Shown: positions 35,086 through 44,865 of the stretch, in pieces | Layout of the letters: each line of letters starts with the position of its first letter | Position numbering within the stretch: position 1 is the stretch's first letter | DNA from: G963662605 sp963662605 | GTDB lineage: Bacteria > Bacteroidota > Ignavibacteria > Ignavibacteriales > Ignavibacteriaceae | NCBI GenBank assembly: GCA_963662605.1 | Contig: OY759785.1 | Span: forward strand, 434,001 to 498,000 | Direction: 5' to 3' | DNA length: 64,000 nucleotides | The notes under the pieces: generated by a model | What the model saw: the letters and a program-made list of their open reading frames with translations, nothing else | What the model was told of the DNA's origin: nothing | Databases searched by the model: none | Made by a program: the position numbers and the translations under genes

Positions 35086-36354
35086 TTATTTCAGTACTCC
35101 CATTGCTTTGCTTAAACGGGTGTATGCCAGGTTGAAATCGTAATATGCCTGAATGTATGATGTCTTTGCATTGAGCAAAGTAACTTCTGCATCGGTTATT
35201 TCAATCGGGCTGCCGACTTGTTCTTTATACCGTGCATCCGCTAAGCGATATGTCTCTTCGGCTTGACTCAATAATAATTTGGCAGCATCTATTCTTTCTT
35301 TCGCTACCGACAAATTTGAATACTGCTGTTCAATATCCAGTTTAACTGCCTGAATAACAGACTCATTCTGACCTTCGGCGATTTTCAGATTTGCGCGTGC
35401 CTGGTCAATTCCGGCATCAAGCGAAAAACCCTGAAATATCGGCAGCGATAATGTCAGTCCAACGTTCCAGCTTGGACTGAATTTCGTATCCAGATTCATG
35501 GTCTTCCAGTTATATCCGCCGGTTGCATTTATTGAGGGAAGGTTAGCCGTCCACGCGGAGGTCAACAGACTTCTGCCTGCCTCAACTTTGTTTTTGCCCG
35601 CGGCAATTTCGGGACGGTTAGTTATTGCCGATTCATAAGCATCCTGCAACGTGATATCCGGTTTCGATGTCTCGAACTCGTCTTTAATTGCAGCATTGTC
35701 CGGCAGTTTTTGATTCAGAACGTTCTCCAACTGGATTTTGCCCAAACGTACATTGTTTGACGCTGTGATAAAATTCAATTTGGCATTTGCCAGATCGGTT
35801 TGTGCCTTCATAACATCGAATTGCGGTTTTTTACCGACGTCAAACAATCCCTTTGCCTGCGCAAGATGTTCTTCCGCCTGCTTTACTAATTCCGCATTGG
35901 CTTCTTTCAGCTTTTGTGCCTGCAAGTAGCCGTAATACGCAGAATGCACGGAAAGCAGCAGAGATTGTTTCGTGGTTTCATAATCAAGATTAGCCGCGTC
36001 GGAAGTATAAGCCGCTGCGTTAAGCTTTGAATATGATTTACCGAAATCGAATATCAATTGTTGCGCGGAAAAGCCAGTTGAATATGTTTCGTAATTCCCG
36101 GTAAACTGATTTTTACCGACTATGTTCGTTCCGCCATTGCGTGTCCAGCCGCTGGAAAAGCCAACCTGCGGCAAGAGCGTTGAGCGGGTCGAGACTACTG
36201 AGGAAGAACTTAGTTCTTTTGTTCCTTCGGCGATTTTTATCTGTGGATTATTCTTCAATGCAATTGCAGAACATTGTTCGAGAGTCAGTTCGCCCGATTG
36301 CGCGAAAACATACGAAGCCGAAAGGCTTAATAATATGAGCATCAGCTTTTTCAT
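35086..36354 (-). CDS. TolC-family outer membrane efflux protein
   Basis: A 422-residue outer-membrane channel component. It has a signal peptide (MKKLMLILLSLSASYVFAQ) and two repeats of long coiled helices (YYGYLQAQKLKEANAELVKQ; NLSVAKERIDAAKLLLSQAE) typical of TolC/OEP proteins. It is the third gene of a membrane-fusion protein, RND pump and outer-membrane factor set; its strong Shine-Dalgarno (AGGAGG) overlaps the pump gene's stop codon, giving tight coupling. It completes a tripartite efflux system spanning both membranes. Confidence 0.92.
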   Translation of the reverse strand: MKKLMLILLSLSASYVFAQSGELTLEQCSAIALKNNPQIKIAEGTKELSSSSVVSTRSTLLPQVGFSSGWTRNGGTNIVGKNQFTGNYETYSTGFSAQQLIFDFGKSYSKLNAAAYTSDAANLDYETTKQSLLLSVHSAYYGYLQAQKLKEANAELVKQAEEHLAQAKGLFDVGKKPQFDVMKAQTDLANAKLNFITASNNVRLGKIQLENVLNQKLPDNAAIKDEFETSKPDITLQDAYESAITNRPEIAAGKNKVEAGRSLLTSAWTANLPSINATGGYNWKTMNLDTKFSPSWNVGLTLSLPIFQGFSLDAGIDQARANLKIAEGQNESVIQAVKLDIEQQYSNLSVAKERIDAAKLLLSQAEETYRLADARYKEQVGSPIEITDAEVTLLNAKTSYIQAYYDFNLAYTRLSKAMGVLK

Positions 36355-36356
36355 GA

Positions 36357-39300
36357 TTAAACCTCCTCCTCTTCTTTTATCTTCGATCTGAACCGCTCTT
36401 CGAATATTGTGTAGAGAATCGGCACAATAAACAATGTGAGGAATGTCGAAACGGTCAACCCGCCGATAACAGAGATTGCCAGAGGAGCCTGTGAAGACTC
36501 ACCACCCCATCCCAGTGAAATAGGAATCAGGCCGAGAACCGTTGCAAGCGCCGTCATAAGAATCGGGCGAAGCCTTGTTCTTCCTGCTTTAATAACCGCT
36601 TCGTGCAGTTCAACGCCTGATTTTCGAACCTTGTTCGTATAATCAACAAGCAAAATACCGTTTGATACAACGATACCCACCATGACGATGATGCCCTGGA
36701 ACGATGTTACCGACAAAGTAGTGTTTGTCAGGAAGAGCGCCCAGATAACACCGACAATACCAAGGGGTACTGTAAACATGATGATGAACGGGTCAATAAG
36801 CGATTGGAACTGTGATGCCATAACCATGTACACGAGTAGTATCGCGAGTCCGAATGCAAGCAGCAATCCGCTGAATGTTTTCTGCTGCTCTTCCACGTTA
36901 CCGCTGAGCGTTACGGAAAATCCGGATGGTATTTGCAGTTGAGCAAGTTTAGCGTTTATATCCGCGGCAATGCTTCCAAGGTCGCGTCCGGTCGGATTCG
37001 CGGTTACTTCAACAATGCGCTGCTGATACTTTCTGTCAACCTGTACAGGCGATTTATCCTGCACGATAGTTACAAGATTTTCTAGCGGTATCAACGTTCC
37101 TGATGCGTTTGCGACACTGAGTTTTTTAATGTCGTCAATTTTATTCCGGTAATCTTCATCCATGCGCACCAGGATATTATAGGTGTTGCCGTTTGAAGGA
37201 TCGGTAAACAATGAAGCGACCGAACCGCTGATAGCTGTTGTAATCGTATTGGATATCTGCTGTACGCTGACACCGAGCGCACCGGCTTTATCGCGATTGA
37301 TTATAACACGGAGTTCCGGAAGATCATCTTCGCGGGATATCATAACATCTGTTGCACCCTGAGTTGATTTCACAATTTCGAAAACTTTCTTGGTAAGCTC
37401 ATTAGCTTTTTCCAGATCATTTCCGCTGACGACAACATCAATCGGCGCACTGGAACCGAAATTCATGATACGTTTCATGAAGCCGCCTGTTGAGACGAAT
37501 ATTTGAGATCCGGGAAGCGACACTAGCTTCGGTCGGAGTTTCTTGACAATCTCAAACACATCCCGGTCGCGGTCTTCGGCGGGTTTTAATGCAACACTGA
37601 TACTTGCTGCATGACTTCCGGAGTTGGATCCGAATGTGTTACCGCCTCGAGCTGAAGGAACACCAATGTCCGAAATGATTGTTTGCACTTCCGGAACATT
37701 CTTTCTGATAATGCTCTCAATTTTCTGAATGTATTTTTCCGTTTCCTCGATTCTCGTTCCCACCGGAAGTTTAACCGTTATGGCAAATTGTCCTTCATCA
37801 GATTCAGGGAAAAACTCGCTTCCAATGAATTTATATGGGATTAATGAAACAAGTAAAAACCCAAGTACGCTTATAAGAATCAATCTGCGGTGGCGCAAGG
37901 TAAATTCAAGAAGGTGCTGATACTTGCCGTCAAGCCAGTCCAGCGATTCTTTTGATTTTATCTGCATGCGATCGAGCAGTTTTTTTGAATTTGGGTCAAC
38001 TTCTCTTTCGGCATCAAGGAATTTATAGCACATTAAAGGCGTAACGGTTCGTGACACAAAGAATGATGCGAACAGTGCGATGGTAATGGTGACCACAAGC
38101 GGCACGAATAGCATCTTTGCAATACCTGTTAAGAAAACAACAGGCAGGAACACGATAACCGTGGTTAAGGTTGAAATAAATATCGGTGCAGCGACTTCAA
38201 ATGCCGCATCAAGTGTGGATTGGCTTTTTGTTTTACCGTCTTGTTTCCGCGAACCGTAGTGCCGCGAAATAGCTTCAAGTTCTACAATGGAGTCATCCAC
38301 CAAGCGCCCGATACCGAGCGCGAGTCCGCCGAACGTCATAATGTTCAATGTTGTTCCGCTGAACCGGAAGAATATCATGGTAACCAATATGGAAAGTGGA
38401 ATGGCCATGAAGATAATGATAGAGCTCTTTGAATTGCGAAGGAAGAAGAAGATAACAAGCATTGCAAGGAAAGCTCCGAGAATTGATTCGGTCTGCAACC
38501 CGGAAATAGCCTGCTTGATATACTGGCTCTGGTCAATACCGAGCGATGCCTTCACGCTTGGAGGAACATCACGAAGATTGACAATGGCTTTTGTAACGCC
38601 GTTAACGACATCAACCGTGTTAGCGCTTGAGGTTTTTTGAACGCGGAGAATAACACCGTGTTTTCCATTATTGCGGATGATTTCCGTTTGCTCCATGTAG
38701 GAGTCTTCAATGCGGGCAACATCTTTAACGCGTACATTGGCGCCATTGGCGCTTTTCAGAACGATGTCGCCGAGCGGTTCAACAACATTCAACTGGCTTT
38801 CGGTCTTTAATGAAAAATCGAAAACCCCGGTTTTCAAATCACCGGAAGGAACGATAAGATTTGAACCGGCAGTTGTGTTGACGACCTGCTGTAATGAAAT
38901 GCCGAGAGCCTCTATTCTGTTTCTATCAACAACGATGTGTATCTCGCGGATTTTGCCGCCGACGACCTGTGCGCTCGCGACACCCGGCAAGTGTTCAAGC
39001 TGGGGCTCAATGGTATTGTAAGCAAGGTCATATAACGCGCGTTCGTCAATGTCGCCGCTGATGGCGATGGTGCAGACAGGCATATTGGTAATATCAAAAC
39101 GGAGAACTAACGGCTGTGATGCACCCGAAGGCAGCAGGTTTAGAACACGGTTGACTTTTTGAATAACATCAATCATTCCGGCATCGGTATTTGCGCCCCA
39201 GTTAAAAGAAATACGAACCTGGGAGATGCCTTCGCGTGTTGCCGACTGGACATAATTAATATCATTTGTCGAACTGACGCCGCGTTCAATCGGAATGGTA

Positions 39301-39488
39301 ACGGATTGTTCCATATCCAACGGGCCGGCACCGCTGTTATAAGTTACAACGCTGACCGATGGAATTTGAATGTCCGGCAGCATATCAATAGGTAACTGAG
39401 TAAATGAAACAACACCAAGCACAAATATGGCTATTGCAGCCATAAAGGTTGTGACCGGATATTTAAGAGCGAGTCTGGTTAGCCACAT
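36357..39488 (-). CDS. RND-family efflux pump, inner-membrane subunit (AcrB/HAE1-like)
   Basis: A 1043-residue proton-driven efflux pump with twelve membrane segments and two large periplasmic loops. It opens WLTRLALKYPVTTFMAAIAI, and shows the family signatures LGIGRLVDDSIVELEAISRH (charged residues of the relay in TM4) and the repeat PLGIVGVIWALFL in the second half. Length is standard for AcrB-like pumps. RBS AGAGGAA. It lies 10 bp after the adaptor gene and overlaps control sequences of the tolC-like gene. Multidrug or other amphiphile export is the family role; substrate not predictable. Confidence 0.95.
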   Translation of the reverse strand: MWLTRLALKYPVTTFMAAIAIFVLGVVSFTQLPIDMLPDIQIPSVSVVTYNSGAGPLDMEQSVTIPIERGVSSTNDINYVQSATREGISQVRISFNWGANTDAGMIDVIQKVNRVLNLLPSGASQPLVLRFDITNMPVCTIAISGDIDERALYDLAYNTIEPQLEHLPGVASAQVVGGKIREIHIVVDRNRIEALGISLQQVVNTTAGSNLIVPSGDLKTGVFDFSLKTESQLNVVEPLGDIVLKSANGANVRVKDVARIEDSYMEQTEIIRNNGKHGVILRVQKTSSANTVDVVNGVTKAIVNLRDVPPSVKASLGIDQSQYIKQAISGLQTESILGAFLAMLVIFFFLRNSKSSIIIFMAIPLSILVTMIFFRFSGTTLNIMTFGGLALGIGRLVDDSIVELEAISRHYGSRKQDGKTKSQSTLDAAFEVAAPIFISTLTTVIVFLPVVFLTGIAKMLFVPLVVTITIALFASFFVSRTVTPLMCYKFLDAEREVDPNSKKLLDRMQIKSKESLDWLDGKYQHLLEFTLRHRRLILISVLGFLLVSLIPYKFIGSEFFPESDEGQFAITVKLPVGTRIEETEKYIQKIESIIRKNVPEVQTIISDIGVPSARGGNTFGSNSGSHAASISVALKPAEDRDRDVFEIVKKLRPKLVSLPGSQIFVSTGGFMKRIMNFGSSAPIDVVVSGNDLEKANELTKKVFEIVKSTQGATDVMISREDDLPELRVIINRDKAGALGVSVQQISNTITTAISGSVASLFTDPSNGNTYNILVRMDEDYRNKIDDIKKLSVANASGTLIPLENLVTIVQDKSPVQVDRKYQQRIVEVTANPTGRDLGSIAADINAKLAQLQIPSGFSVTLSGNVEEQQKTFSGLLLAFGLAILLVYMVMASQFQSLIDPFIIMFTVPLGIVGVIWALFLTNTTLSVTSFQGIIVMVGIVVSNGILLVDYTNKVRKSGVELHEAVIKAGRTRLRPILMTALATVLGLIPISLGWGGESSQAPLAISVIGGLTVSTFLTLFIVPILYTIFEERFRSKIKEEEEV

Positions 39489-39498
39489 ATATTCCTCT

Positions 39499-40608
39499 TT
39501 ACTTGGTTAATCTGACTTTACCGTTATCTTTCAGCAGGGTTTGCCCTACTGTAACGATTTTGTCGGTTTCATTAACGCCGGAAACAATCTCGACGAGACT
39601 CGCCTGTTTAATTCCTGTCTCTACATACTTTTTATGCGCAACGCTGTCGGGAGTGATAACGTAAACGAATTGTCCGTTATCATCCTGAATAATCGCATCA
39701 GCCGGAAGCGATGGTGTGTTGTTCTTTTTTTCAAGAACAAACGAGATGTTCGCAAACATACCGGGCTTTAACTGATGGTCTTTATTATTAATATCAAGTT
39801 CAACCGCGAGTGTTCTTGTTGTCATATCCACGGCCTGACTCATTTTCTTGATTTGAGCGGGGAATACTTTCCCCTGAAGTGCATCAACCGAAATATCAAC
39901 CGAGAGAACGGATTTCAAATAGGCAATATCTTTTTCGGGAATATTTGCCATGACCTTAACAATATCAAGATCCATAAGAGTGAAAATGACTGAAGAGGCT
40001 TGTGATGTTGATGACGTCAGATACGCACCTGCATCGAGATTCCTTTTTGTGATGAATCCCGAAAAAGGAGCGGTGATTCTGCAATAGCTTAGCTGTGTCT
40101 GTGCGTTTTTGTAACTTGCTAATGCTGCTTCTTTTTGCGCGTGTGCAATATCAAAAGCAGCTTTCGAATTATCAACGTCCTGCTGTGAAATGAGTTTTTG
40201 TGTTAGAAGGCTTTTGTTGCGGTCGTAATTCAGCTTCATGTTTTGCTGGTTTGCATCTGCTTGCAGGTATGCCGCGTATGCCTGTTTCGTATTTTGCACG
40301 TACAATGTCGTGTCAACAAGCGCGAGTATTTGTCCCTGATGCACGTACTGACCGATATCTACATATACCTTCTCAAGGTTGCCGCTTACTTTGGAGTAAA
40401 TGGAAGCCTGCTGGATGGGGTAAATATCGCCGGTGTATAACTGGCTGCGTACCATATCATGCTTTTGCAATTTTGAAGTTACAACGCTGGCGGTGGGAAG
40501 TTTTTTTGCGCTTTCGGCGCTGTTTAGCATAATTCTTCGTATTCCTAATATCGCGAGTATTAATACAATTACGGATAATGCTATATAAAATTTAGTTTTA
40601 CCTTTCAT
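39499..40608 (-). CDS. RND efflux periplasmic adaptor (HlyD/AcrA family)
   Basis: A 369-residue membrane-fusion protein. An N-terminal anchor (residues 6-23) is followed by a lipoyl half-motif (SKVSGNLEKVYVDIGQYVHQ), an alpha-hairpin with coiled-coil character (about 105-175), the second lipoyl half (RITAPFSGFITKRNLDAGAY) and a beta-barrel and membrane-proximal domain. It is first in the operon, so its upstream gap (40609 onward) carries the operon promoter. It bridges pump and TolC-like channel. Confidence 0.93.
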   Translation of the reverse strand: MKGKTKFYIALSVIVLILAILGIRRIMLNSAESAKKLPTASVVTSKLQKHDMVRSQLYTGDIYPIQQASIYSKVSGNLEKVYVDIGQYVHQGQILALVDTTLYVQNTKQAYAAYLQADANQQNMKLNYDRNKSLLTQKLISQQDVDNSKAAFDIAHAQKEAALASYKNAQTQLSYCRITAPFSGFITKRNLDAGAYLTSSTSQASSVIFTLMDLDIVKVMANIPEKDIAYLKSVLSVDISVDALQGKVFPAQIKKMSQAVDMTTRTLAVELDINNKDHQLKPGMFANISFVLEKKNNTPSLPADAIIQDDNGQFVYVITPDSVAHKKYVETGIKQASLVEIVSGVNETDKIVTVGQTLLKDNGKVRLTK

Positions 40609-41313
40609 AAGTCCTCTTCAAGAGTTTTTATTCTATATTGGCGTTTGTTAGACAAAACACACCGGATTAAAGTTTACCGGGAGCCATATAAAATTAAGGA
40701 TAATATATAGATAGACGAAAATAAGATTTCATTAAAACAAAACGCTCTTCGGGTTATTAATATGGGTTCACATGAAAACTTGGTGGCAAAGCAATACACC
40801 GTTGTAGGTCATTCCGGAAAATCTGCCGCTAAAATATAATGTAAGTTTTGATCTGACTCGGCAGATTTATCCGTTCGCAGAATGCTGCGCAGAATCCAGA
40901 TTTGAAAAAGCGTTGAGAAGTATAATTGAGATAAAAGATAGTGGGTAGTTTCAAGAGCAAAATTGCGGGTTTTCTTGAGCAAATAAACTTAAAATACAAT
41001 TCAAAAACAACTTTTGAGCAATCTCCCTTTAAGAGATTCTTGAAATGGATTCTGCACAGCATTCTGCGAACGGACAAATCTGTCGAACCACGTTAGTTAG
41101 TTTAGAAACATTTTCGCGACAGTCCGCCTCGGCGGATTCCGGAATGACGGCTTCTCTCTCTAAAAATTTTCGGGTTAATCAACTTTGCCTCTAAAATTTC
41201 ATTTGAACCCAGACTCTTAAGTCATGGGCCGGGAAAGAGGGCATATCGGAATATTTCCTGTTTTTTCGTAAATTTCAGGGCTAAATTTTATTTTATTATA
41301 AGAAGGATGCTAT
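40609..41313. other. Large gene-free gap between efflux operon and fabF
   Basis: 705 bp with divergent genes on both sides. It contains a MITE-like element (40858-41086, listed separately) and a short copy of a TCCGCCTCGGCGGA hairpin with GGAATGAC (41128-41154), related to the element at 49255. The part just upstream of fabF (41240-41310) is AT-rich and may hold its promoter; AAGGAT precedes the start codon. Confidence 0.5.
40858..41086. mobile_element. MITE-like element with 40-bp terminal inverted repeats
   Basis: The ends 40858-40897 and 41047-41086 are inverted copies matching at 37 of 40 positions (left end TCGGCAGATTTATCCGTTCG...). The 149-bp centre is AT-rich and encodes nothing convincing; a leftward 82-codon frame crosses it but uses the repeats. 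Size, long terminal repeats and lack of a gene suggest a non-autonomous element. No clear target-site duplication was seen, and no matching transposase lies in the window. Confidence 0.55.
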
Positions 41314-42573
41314 ATGTTTAATACCAATAAGCGGGTTGTTGTTACCGGAATAGGCGCTCTAACTCCAATTGGATTAACCGCGGAAGATTTTTGGAAAAAC
41401 CTGCTCGCAGGTGTAAGCGGAGCAGCTCCGATTGCACAATTTGATGCTTCGCGGGTAGAAACAAAATTCGCATGTGAATTAAAAGGTTATAACTCAGACA
41501 ATTATATTGACAGAAAAGAAGCCAGAAGATTAGATTTATACGCTCAGTATGCTTTAGCTGCAGCTAAAATGGCTATGGCAGACGGCGGCATTGTTCCTGA
41601 AAACATGTCCGCAGAAGACAAAGACCGTACCGGTGTTGTTATCGGCAGCGGCATAGGCGGTATTCAGACATTCTATCAGCAGGCAACGGCTAATCTTACA
41701 CACGGACCGAGAAGAGTATCCCCGTTCTTTATCCCGATGCTCATCCCGGATATAGCAGCCGGACAAATTTCTATAGATTTCGGATTCAGAGGCCCGAATC
41801 ATTGCCTCGTTTCAGCTTGCGCAACTGCAAACAACAATATGATTGACAGCTTTTTGATGATCAAAGCCGGTATGGCTGATATGTTTATCACCGGTGGCAG
41901 CGAAGCTGCTATTTGCGAACTTGGCATTGCCGGATTTAATTCCTCCCGCGCACTTTCAACACGCAACGATTCACCTGAAACGGCAAGCCGTCCATTTGAT
42001 ATTACCCGCGATGGATTCGTTATGGGCGAAGGCGGCGGTGTTCTTATTCTCGAAGAGTATGAACACGCTGTTAAACGCGGTGCAAAAATTTACGCAGAAG
42101 TCATCGGTGCGGGTTTATCCGCCGACGCACATCATATTACAGCTCCCGATCCTAATGGCGGTGGAGCAAGACTCGCGATGCTTCGCGCACTCGAAAGCGC
42201 AAACCTGAAACCGGAAGATGTTGACTATATCAACATGCACGGTACCTCAACCGGACTCGGCGATATTGCTGAAACAAAAGCAATCAAGACGGTATTCGGC
42301 GAGCACGCGTATAAACTTAATGTATCATCAACGAAGAGTATGACCGGACACTTGCTCGGCGCAGCCGGAGCGGTTGAAGCTATTGCTTCGATTTATGCAG
42401 TTATCAACAATATTGTTCCTCCGACAATTAATTTTTCTACTCCTGATCCTGAGTGCGATTTGAATTATACATTCAATAAGCCACAGGAACGGAGGGTAGA
42501 TATTGCCATGAGTAACGCGTTTGGATTCGGCGGACATAATACATCCGTTATATTCAAAAAATACAACGCTTAA
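41314..42573 (+). CDS. fabF: 3-oxoacyl-[acyl-carrier-protein] synthase II
   Basis: A 419-residue condensing enzyme of fatty-acid elongation, joining malonyl-ACP to acyl-ACP. The Cys-His-His triad is intact: Cys169 in VSACATANNNM, His309 in NMHGTSTGLGD and His346 in SMTGHLLGAAGA. N-terminal RVVVTGIGALTPIG and C-terminal NAFGFGGHNTSVIF are family hallmarks. It stands alone here, without acpP or other fab genes, flanked by repeats on both sides. Not a polyketide-type ketosynthase, since length and motifs match FabF. Confidence 0.95.
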   Translation: MFNTNKRVVVTGIGALTPIGLTAEDFWKNLLAGVSGAAPIAQFDASRVETKFACELKGYNSDNYIDRKEARRLDLYAQYALAAAKMAMADGGIVPENMSAEDKDRTGVVIGSGIGGIQTFYQQATANLTHGPRRVSPFFIPMLIPDIAAGQISIDFGFRGPNHCLVSACATANNNMIDSFLMIKAGMADMFITGGSEAAICELGIAGFNSSRALSTRNDSPETASRPFDITRDGFVMGEGGGVLILEEYEHAVKRGAKIYAEVIGAGLSADAHHITAPDPNGGGARLAMLRALESANLKPEDVDYINMHGTSTGLGDIAETKAIKTVFGEHAYKLNVSSTKSMTGHLLGAAGAVEAIASIYAVINNIVPPTINFSTPDPECDLNYTFNKPQERRVDIAMSNAFGFGGHNTSVIFKKYNA

Positions 42574-42581
42574 ATAATTTT

Positions 42582-42814
42582 ACCGCAAAGGTCGCCAAGA
42601 ACGCTAAGAATATTTTATGTTGTTCATCCTCATAGAATGTGTGTTGTCGTGTTTTGCCGGAAAAGTATAGAGTTGATTTAGTTATGATTTTAATATTTAT
42701 TGCGACACCCGTTTGTTTGCAATGAAATAGATTACTAAAACTTTTTAAAACAAAATTACTTTGCGCCGTGCCCGCCGGCAGGCGTGGAACTTGGCGGCCT
42801 TTGCGGTTAATCAG
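42582..42814. repeat. CGCAAAG-family paired element with nested hairpin insertion
   Basis: A forward arm ACCGCAAAGGTCGCCAAGAA (from 42582) and a reverse arm (42758-42814, ending CCTTTGCGGTTAATCAG) enclose about 140 bp of AT-rich DNA. The reverse arm is split by a foreign-looking hairpin insert (about 42767-42790, CGTGCCCGCCGGCAGGCG); without it the arms match well. The right end lies 3 bp before the next start codon. Confidence 0.65.
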
Positions 42815-42817
42815 AAT

Positions 42818-44029
42818 ATGAATAAAAAAGTATATATCTCAATTCTCTTTATCGTCATATACGCATGTACCGGCATTCATTGTGGGGCGGGGAGTGAGGT
42901 AAAAAAAGTTGAGCAGGTGCAGGCGGCCGCCGGGGTGCATTACGAGGGCCTGTATCGCAGCGAACTCGGCATCTGCTACGCGAATACTTCGGAAAATATT
43001 GACACCATGCTCCTGCCGCTTGATGCGAATTTTATTGTGAACACTCTCCCCTCTCCGGACAAAAAGAAAACCGCCTTTGCCTTTTACGATACCGATAATA
43101 AAGCCACAAACCTCTACGTTGTCATACCTGAGACGCGTTCATTCAAATGGGTTAAGAAAAATAAAGGCGAGCAGACAATCACAATGGCATGGGAAAACGA
43201 TTCGCTTTTGGCGGCGAGTTACGCGTATGTAAAACGTTCCGACAAAAAAAGCGATACGACGGCAGGTTATTCCGAACTGCTGAACATCAATCAGAATAAC
43301 GTTGCGAAAAAATTTACACCGAAGCGCGGAATTTTTATTAAGGGATATATTCAAAATAAGTATCTCGTGTATGCCGACCGTAACGGTTATTATCTTGTTG
43401 ATAAAAACAACAACGCGGTGGTAAAAACAATCCGCGATTTTACATCTCTTGACGACAAAGGAATTATCTTTTCCCCCGATGGCACAAAGTGTTTATACTT
43501 TGAGACGAAGGGCGGGAGACAAAGTCTGCACGTCTCCGACTACGAAGGCAGTAACGAGCGCGTTCTGTTTGATTACAACTACAATCCCGCAAATGCGCAA
43601 TGGTCGCCTGACGGAAAGAAAATCGCCTGTGATATACAATCGCCTGACAGCGCATCAATCCGTTATCTTGCATTCTTTGATTTAAACGAGAACAAAGCAC
43701 GATTCAAAAAAGAAGAAAGCTTCAGCGATGTTTCATCTGTTATTAACTGCGGATGGTCACCATCGGGAAACTTCGTCCTTGTTGAAAAGAAAGTCCGCGA
43801 CAGCGTTGTGTATGCTATCCGCGACCTCAACCGCGAACGTGATTTTGTTATCAGGGACAGCGTAACCAATTATACGCGCGACAAAATCGGCTGGCTGCAA
43901 TTCTGGCCGAATGATAATCAGCTTATCTTTCTCGGATACCACGGCTATACTATATATGATGCAATTGAAAACAATTTCATCACCCTGCCCGGCGGCATGG
44001 AATTCGTGTACCTGCGAAAACTGAACTGA
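42818..44029 (+). CDS. Beta-propeller (TolB/WD40-like) exported lipoprotein
   Basis: A 403-residue protein starting at 42818 (MNKKVYISILFIVIYACTGI); an in-frame ATG at 42761 lies inside a repeat element and gives an Arg-rich leader, so I reject it. The N-terminus is a hydrophobic signal with a possible lipobox ending at Cys17 or Cys22. The body has repeated PD40-type blades such as FSPDGTKCLYFETKGGRQSL, WSPDGKKIACDIQSPDS and WSPSGNFVLVEKK, as in TolB and related propellers. No enzymatic domain. Function is probably binding or scaffolding in the periplasm. No operon partner is close. Confidence 0.65.
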   Translation: MNKKVYISILFIVIYACTGIHCGAGSEVKKVEQVQAAAGVHYEGLYRSELGICYANTSENIDTMLLPLDANFIVNTLPSPDKKKTAFAFYDTDNKATNLYVVIPETRSFKWVKKNKGEQTITMAWENDSLLAASYAYVKRSDKKSDTTAGYSELLNINQNNVAKKFTPKRGIFIKGYIQNKYLVYADRNGYYLVDKNNNAVVKTIRDFTSLDDKGIIFSPDGTKCLYFETKGGRQSLHVSDYEGSNERVLFDYNYNPANAQWSPDGKKIACDIQSPDSASIRYLAFFDLNENKARFKKEESFSDVSSVINCGWSPSGNFVLVEKKVRDSVVYAIRDLNRERDFVIRDSVTNYTRDKIGWLQFWPNDNQLIFLGYHGYTIYDAIENNFITLPGGMEFVYLRKLN

Positions 44030-44409
44030 GGAGAATTCACGCAAAGTCGCCACCCCTCGACAAGCTCGGGGACCTAGAACGCAAAGGTTATTATTAACCA
44101 CGCCTTTCAAGGCGTGGAAAAGGAATCCCTGGCACCCCGGGCTTTAGCCCAAACATCAAAAATAATTGAAGTTATCTTCACCCTCGCTCTAAAGAGCATT
44201 TTGCAAACTCATGAGCGCTGAAGGCGCGGTAGCTAAGTAGCACAGCAATGATAAAATTCAATTGAGTGCCGTCGGCACGACTCAATTACCCCTACCTTAC
44301 ACAACAGATTATACAGATCGTCGTTAATAATCCTAAATATTTTAATTTTTTGAAAACACTGCGAATTAAATTAATTTTGGATAACAACTAATTATCTAAG
44401 GGTGCTGTT
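44030..44409. repeat. Repeat mosaic upstream of the TonB-C lipoprotein gene
   Basis: 380 bp without a gene. A CGCAAAG-family arm (44037-44088) is split by a CCCCTCGACAAGCTCGGGG hairpin. Further palindromes are CCACGCC/GGCGTGG (44098-44117), CCCGGGCTTTAGCCC (44138-44152) and AATTGAGT/ACTCAATT (44260-44287). The last 120 bp are AT-rich and may contain the promoter for 44410. Confidence 0.6.
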
Positions 44410-44865
44410 GTGAAAAAACACTTCATTTTTGGTTTTTTATTCTTGCTTGCTGGCTGTTCGACAAATTTTGTTCCCGATATTCCTGGCACCAAAAAGTATT
44501 CGGATGGTTCGATGTCATATATTGACTCAGTTGGGGAATACAAAGGGAGAGAAGTTTTTAAATATGCAGCAAATATGCCGCAATTTCCCGGTGGGGCGAG
44601 TGAATTTTTGAAATTCGTACAAGACAATATTCATTATCCGAAGCAAGCTCGCGACGCAAAAGTTGAAGGTAAAGTATATTTACGGTTTATCATTTCAGAG
44701 AGTGGTGCTGTTAAAGACGTTGAAGTATTGAAAAGCGTTGGTTCTGGTTGCGATGAGGAGTCAGTCCGAGTTTTGCAATTAACACCACGCTGGACTCCCG
44801 GTCAGTGTAATGGGAAAAACGTTCCCGTGCAGGTAGCTCTTCCAATCGTTTTTACGTTGGACTAA
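44410..44865 (+). CDS. Small lipoprotein with TonB C-terminal domain
   Basis: A 151-residue protein with a GTG start preceded by AAGGGTG. The lipobox LLAGC gives lipidation at Cys16. Residues about 60-151 form a TonB C-terminal fold: YPKQARDAKVEGKVYLRFII, SESGAVKDVEVLKSVG and a WTPGQCNGKNVPVQVALPI ending. It lacks the transmembrane anchor and proline-rich stalk of true TonB, so it does not transduce energy with ExbBD in the usual way; such stand-alone TonB-C lipoproteins are common in Bacteroidota and their role is unclear. It is flanked on both sides by similar CCACGCC-type hairpins. Confidence 0.75.
   Translation: MKKHFIFGFLFLLAGCSTNFVPDIPGTKKYSDGSMSYIDSVGEYKGREVFKYAANMPQFPGGASEFLKFVQDNIHYPKQARDAKVEGKVYLRFIISESGAVKDVEVLKSVGSGCDEESVRVLQLTPRWTPGQCNGKNVPVQVALPIVFTLD

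Noticed and set aside
40829..41077. Leftward 82-codon open frame
   Set aside because: It lies almost wholly in the MITE-like element and is a by-product of the inverted repeats.
42761..42817. Upstream ATG as start of the beta-propeller protein
   Set aside because: Lies inside a CGCAAAG repeat and gives an Arg-rich leader before a normal signal sequence at 42818.
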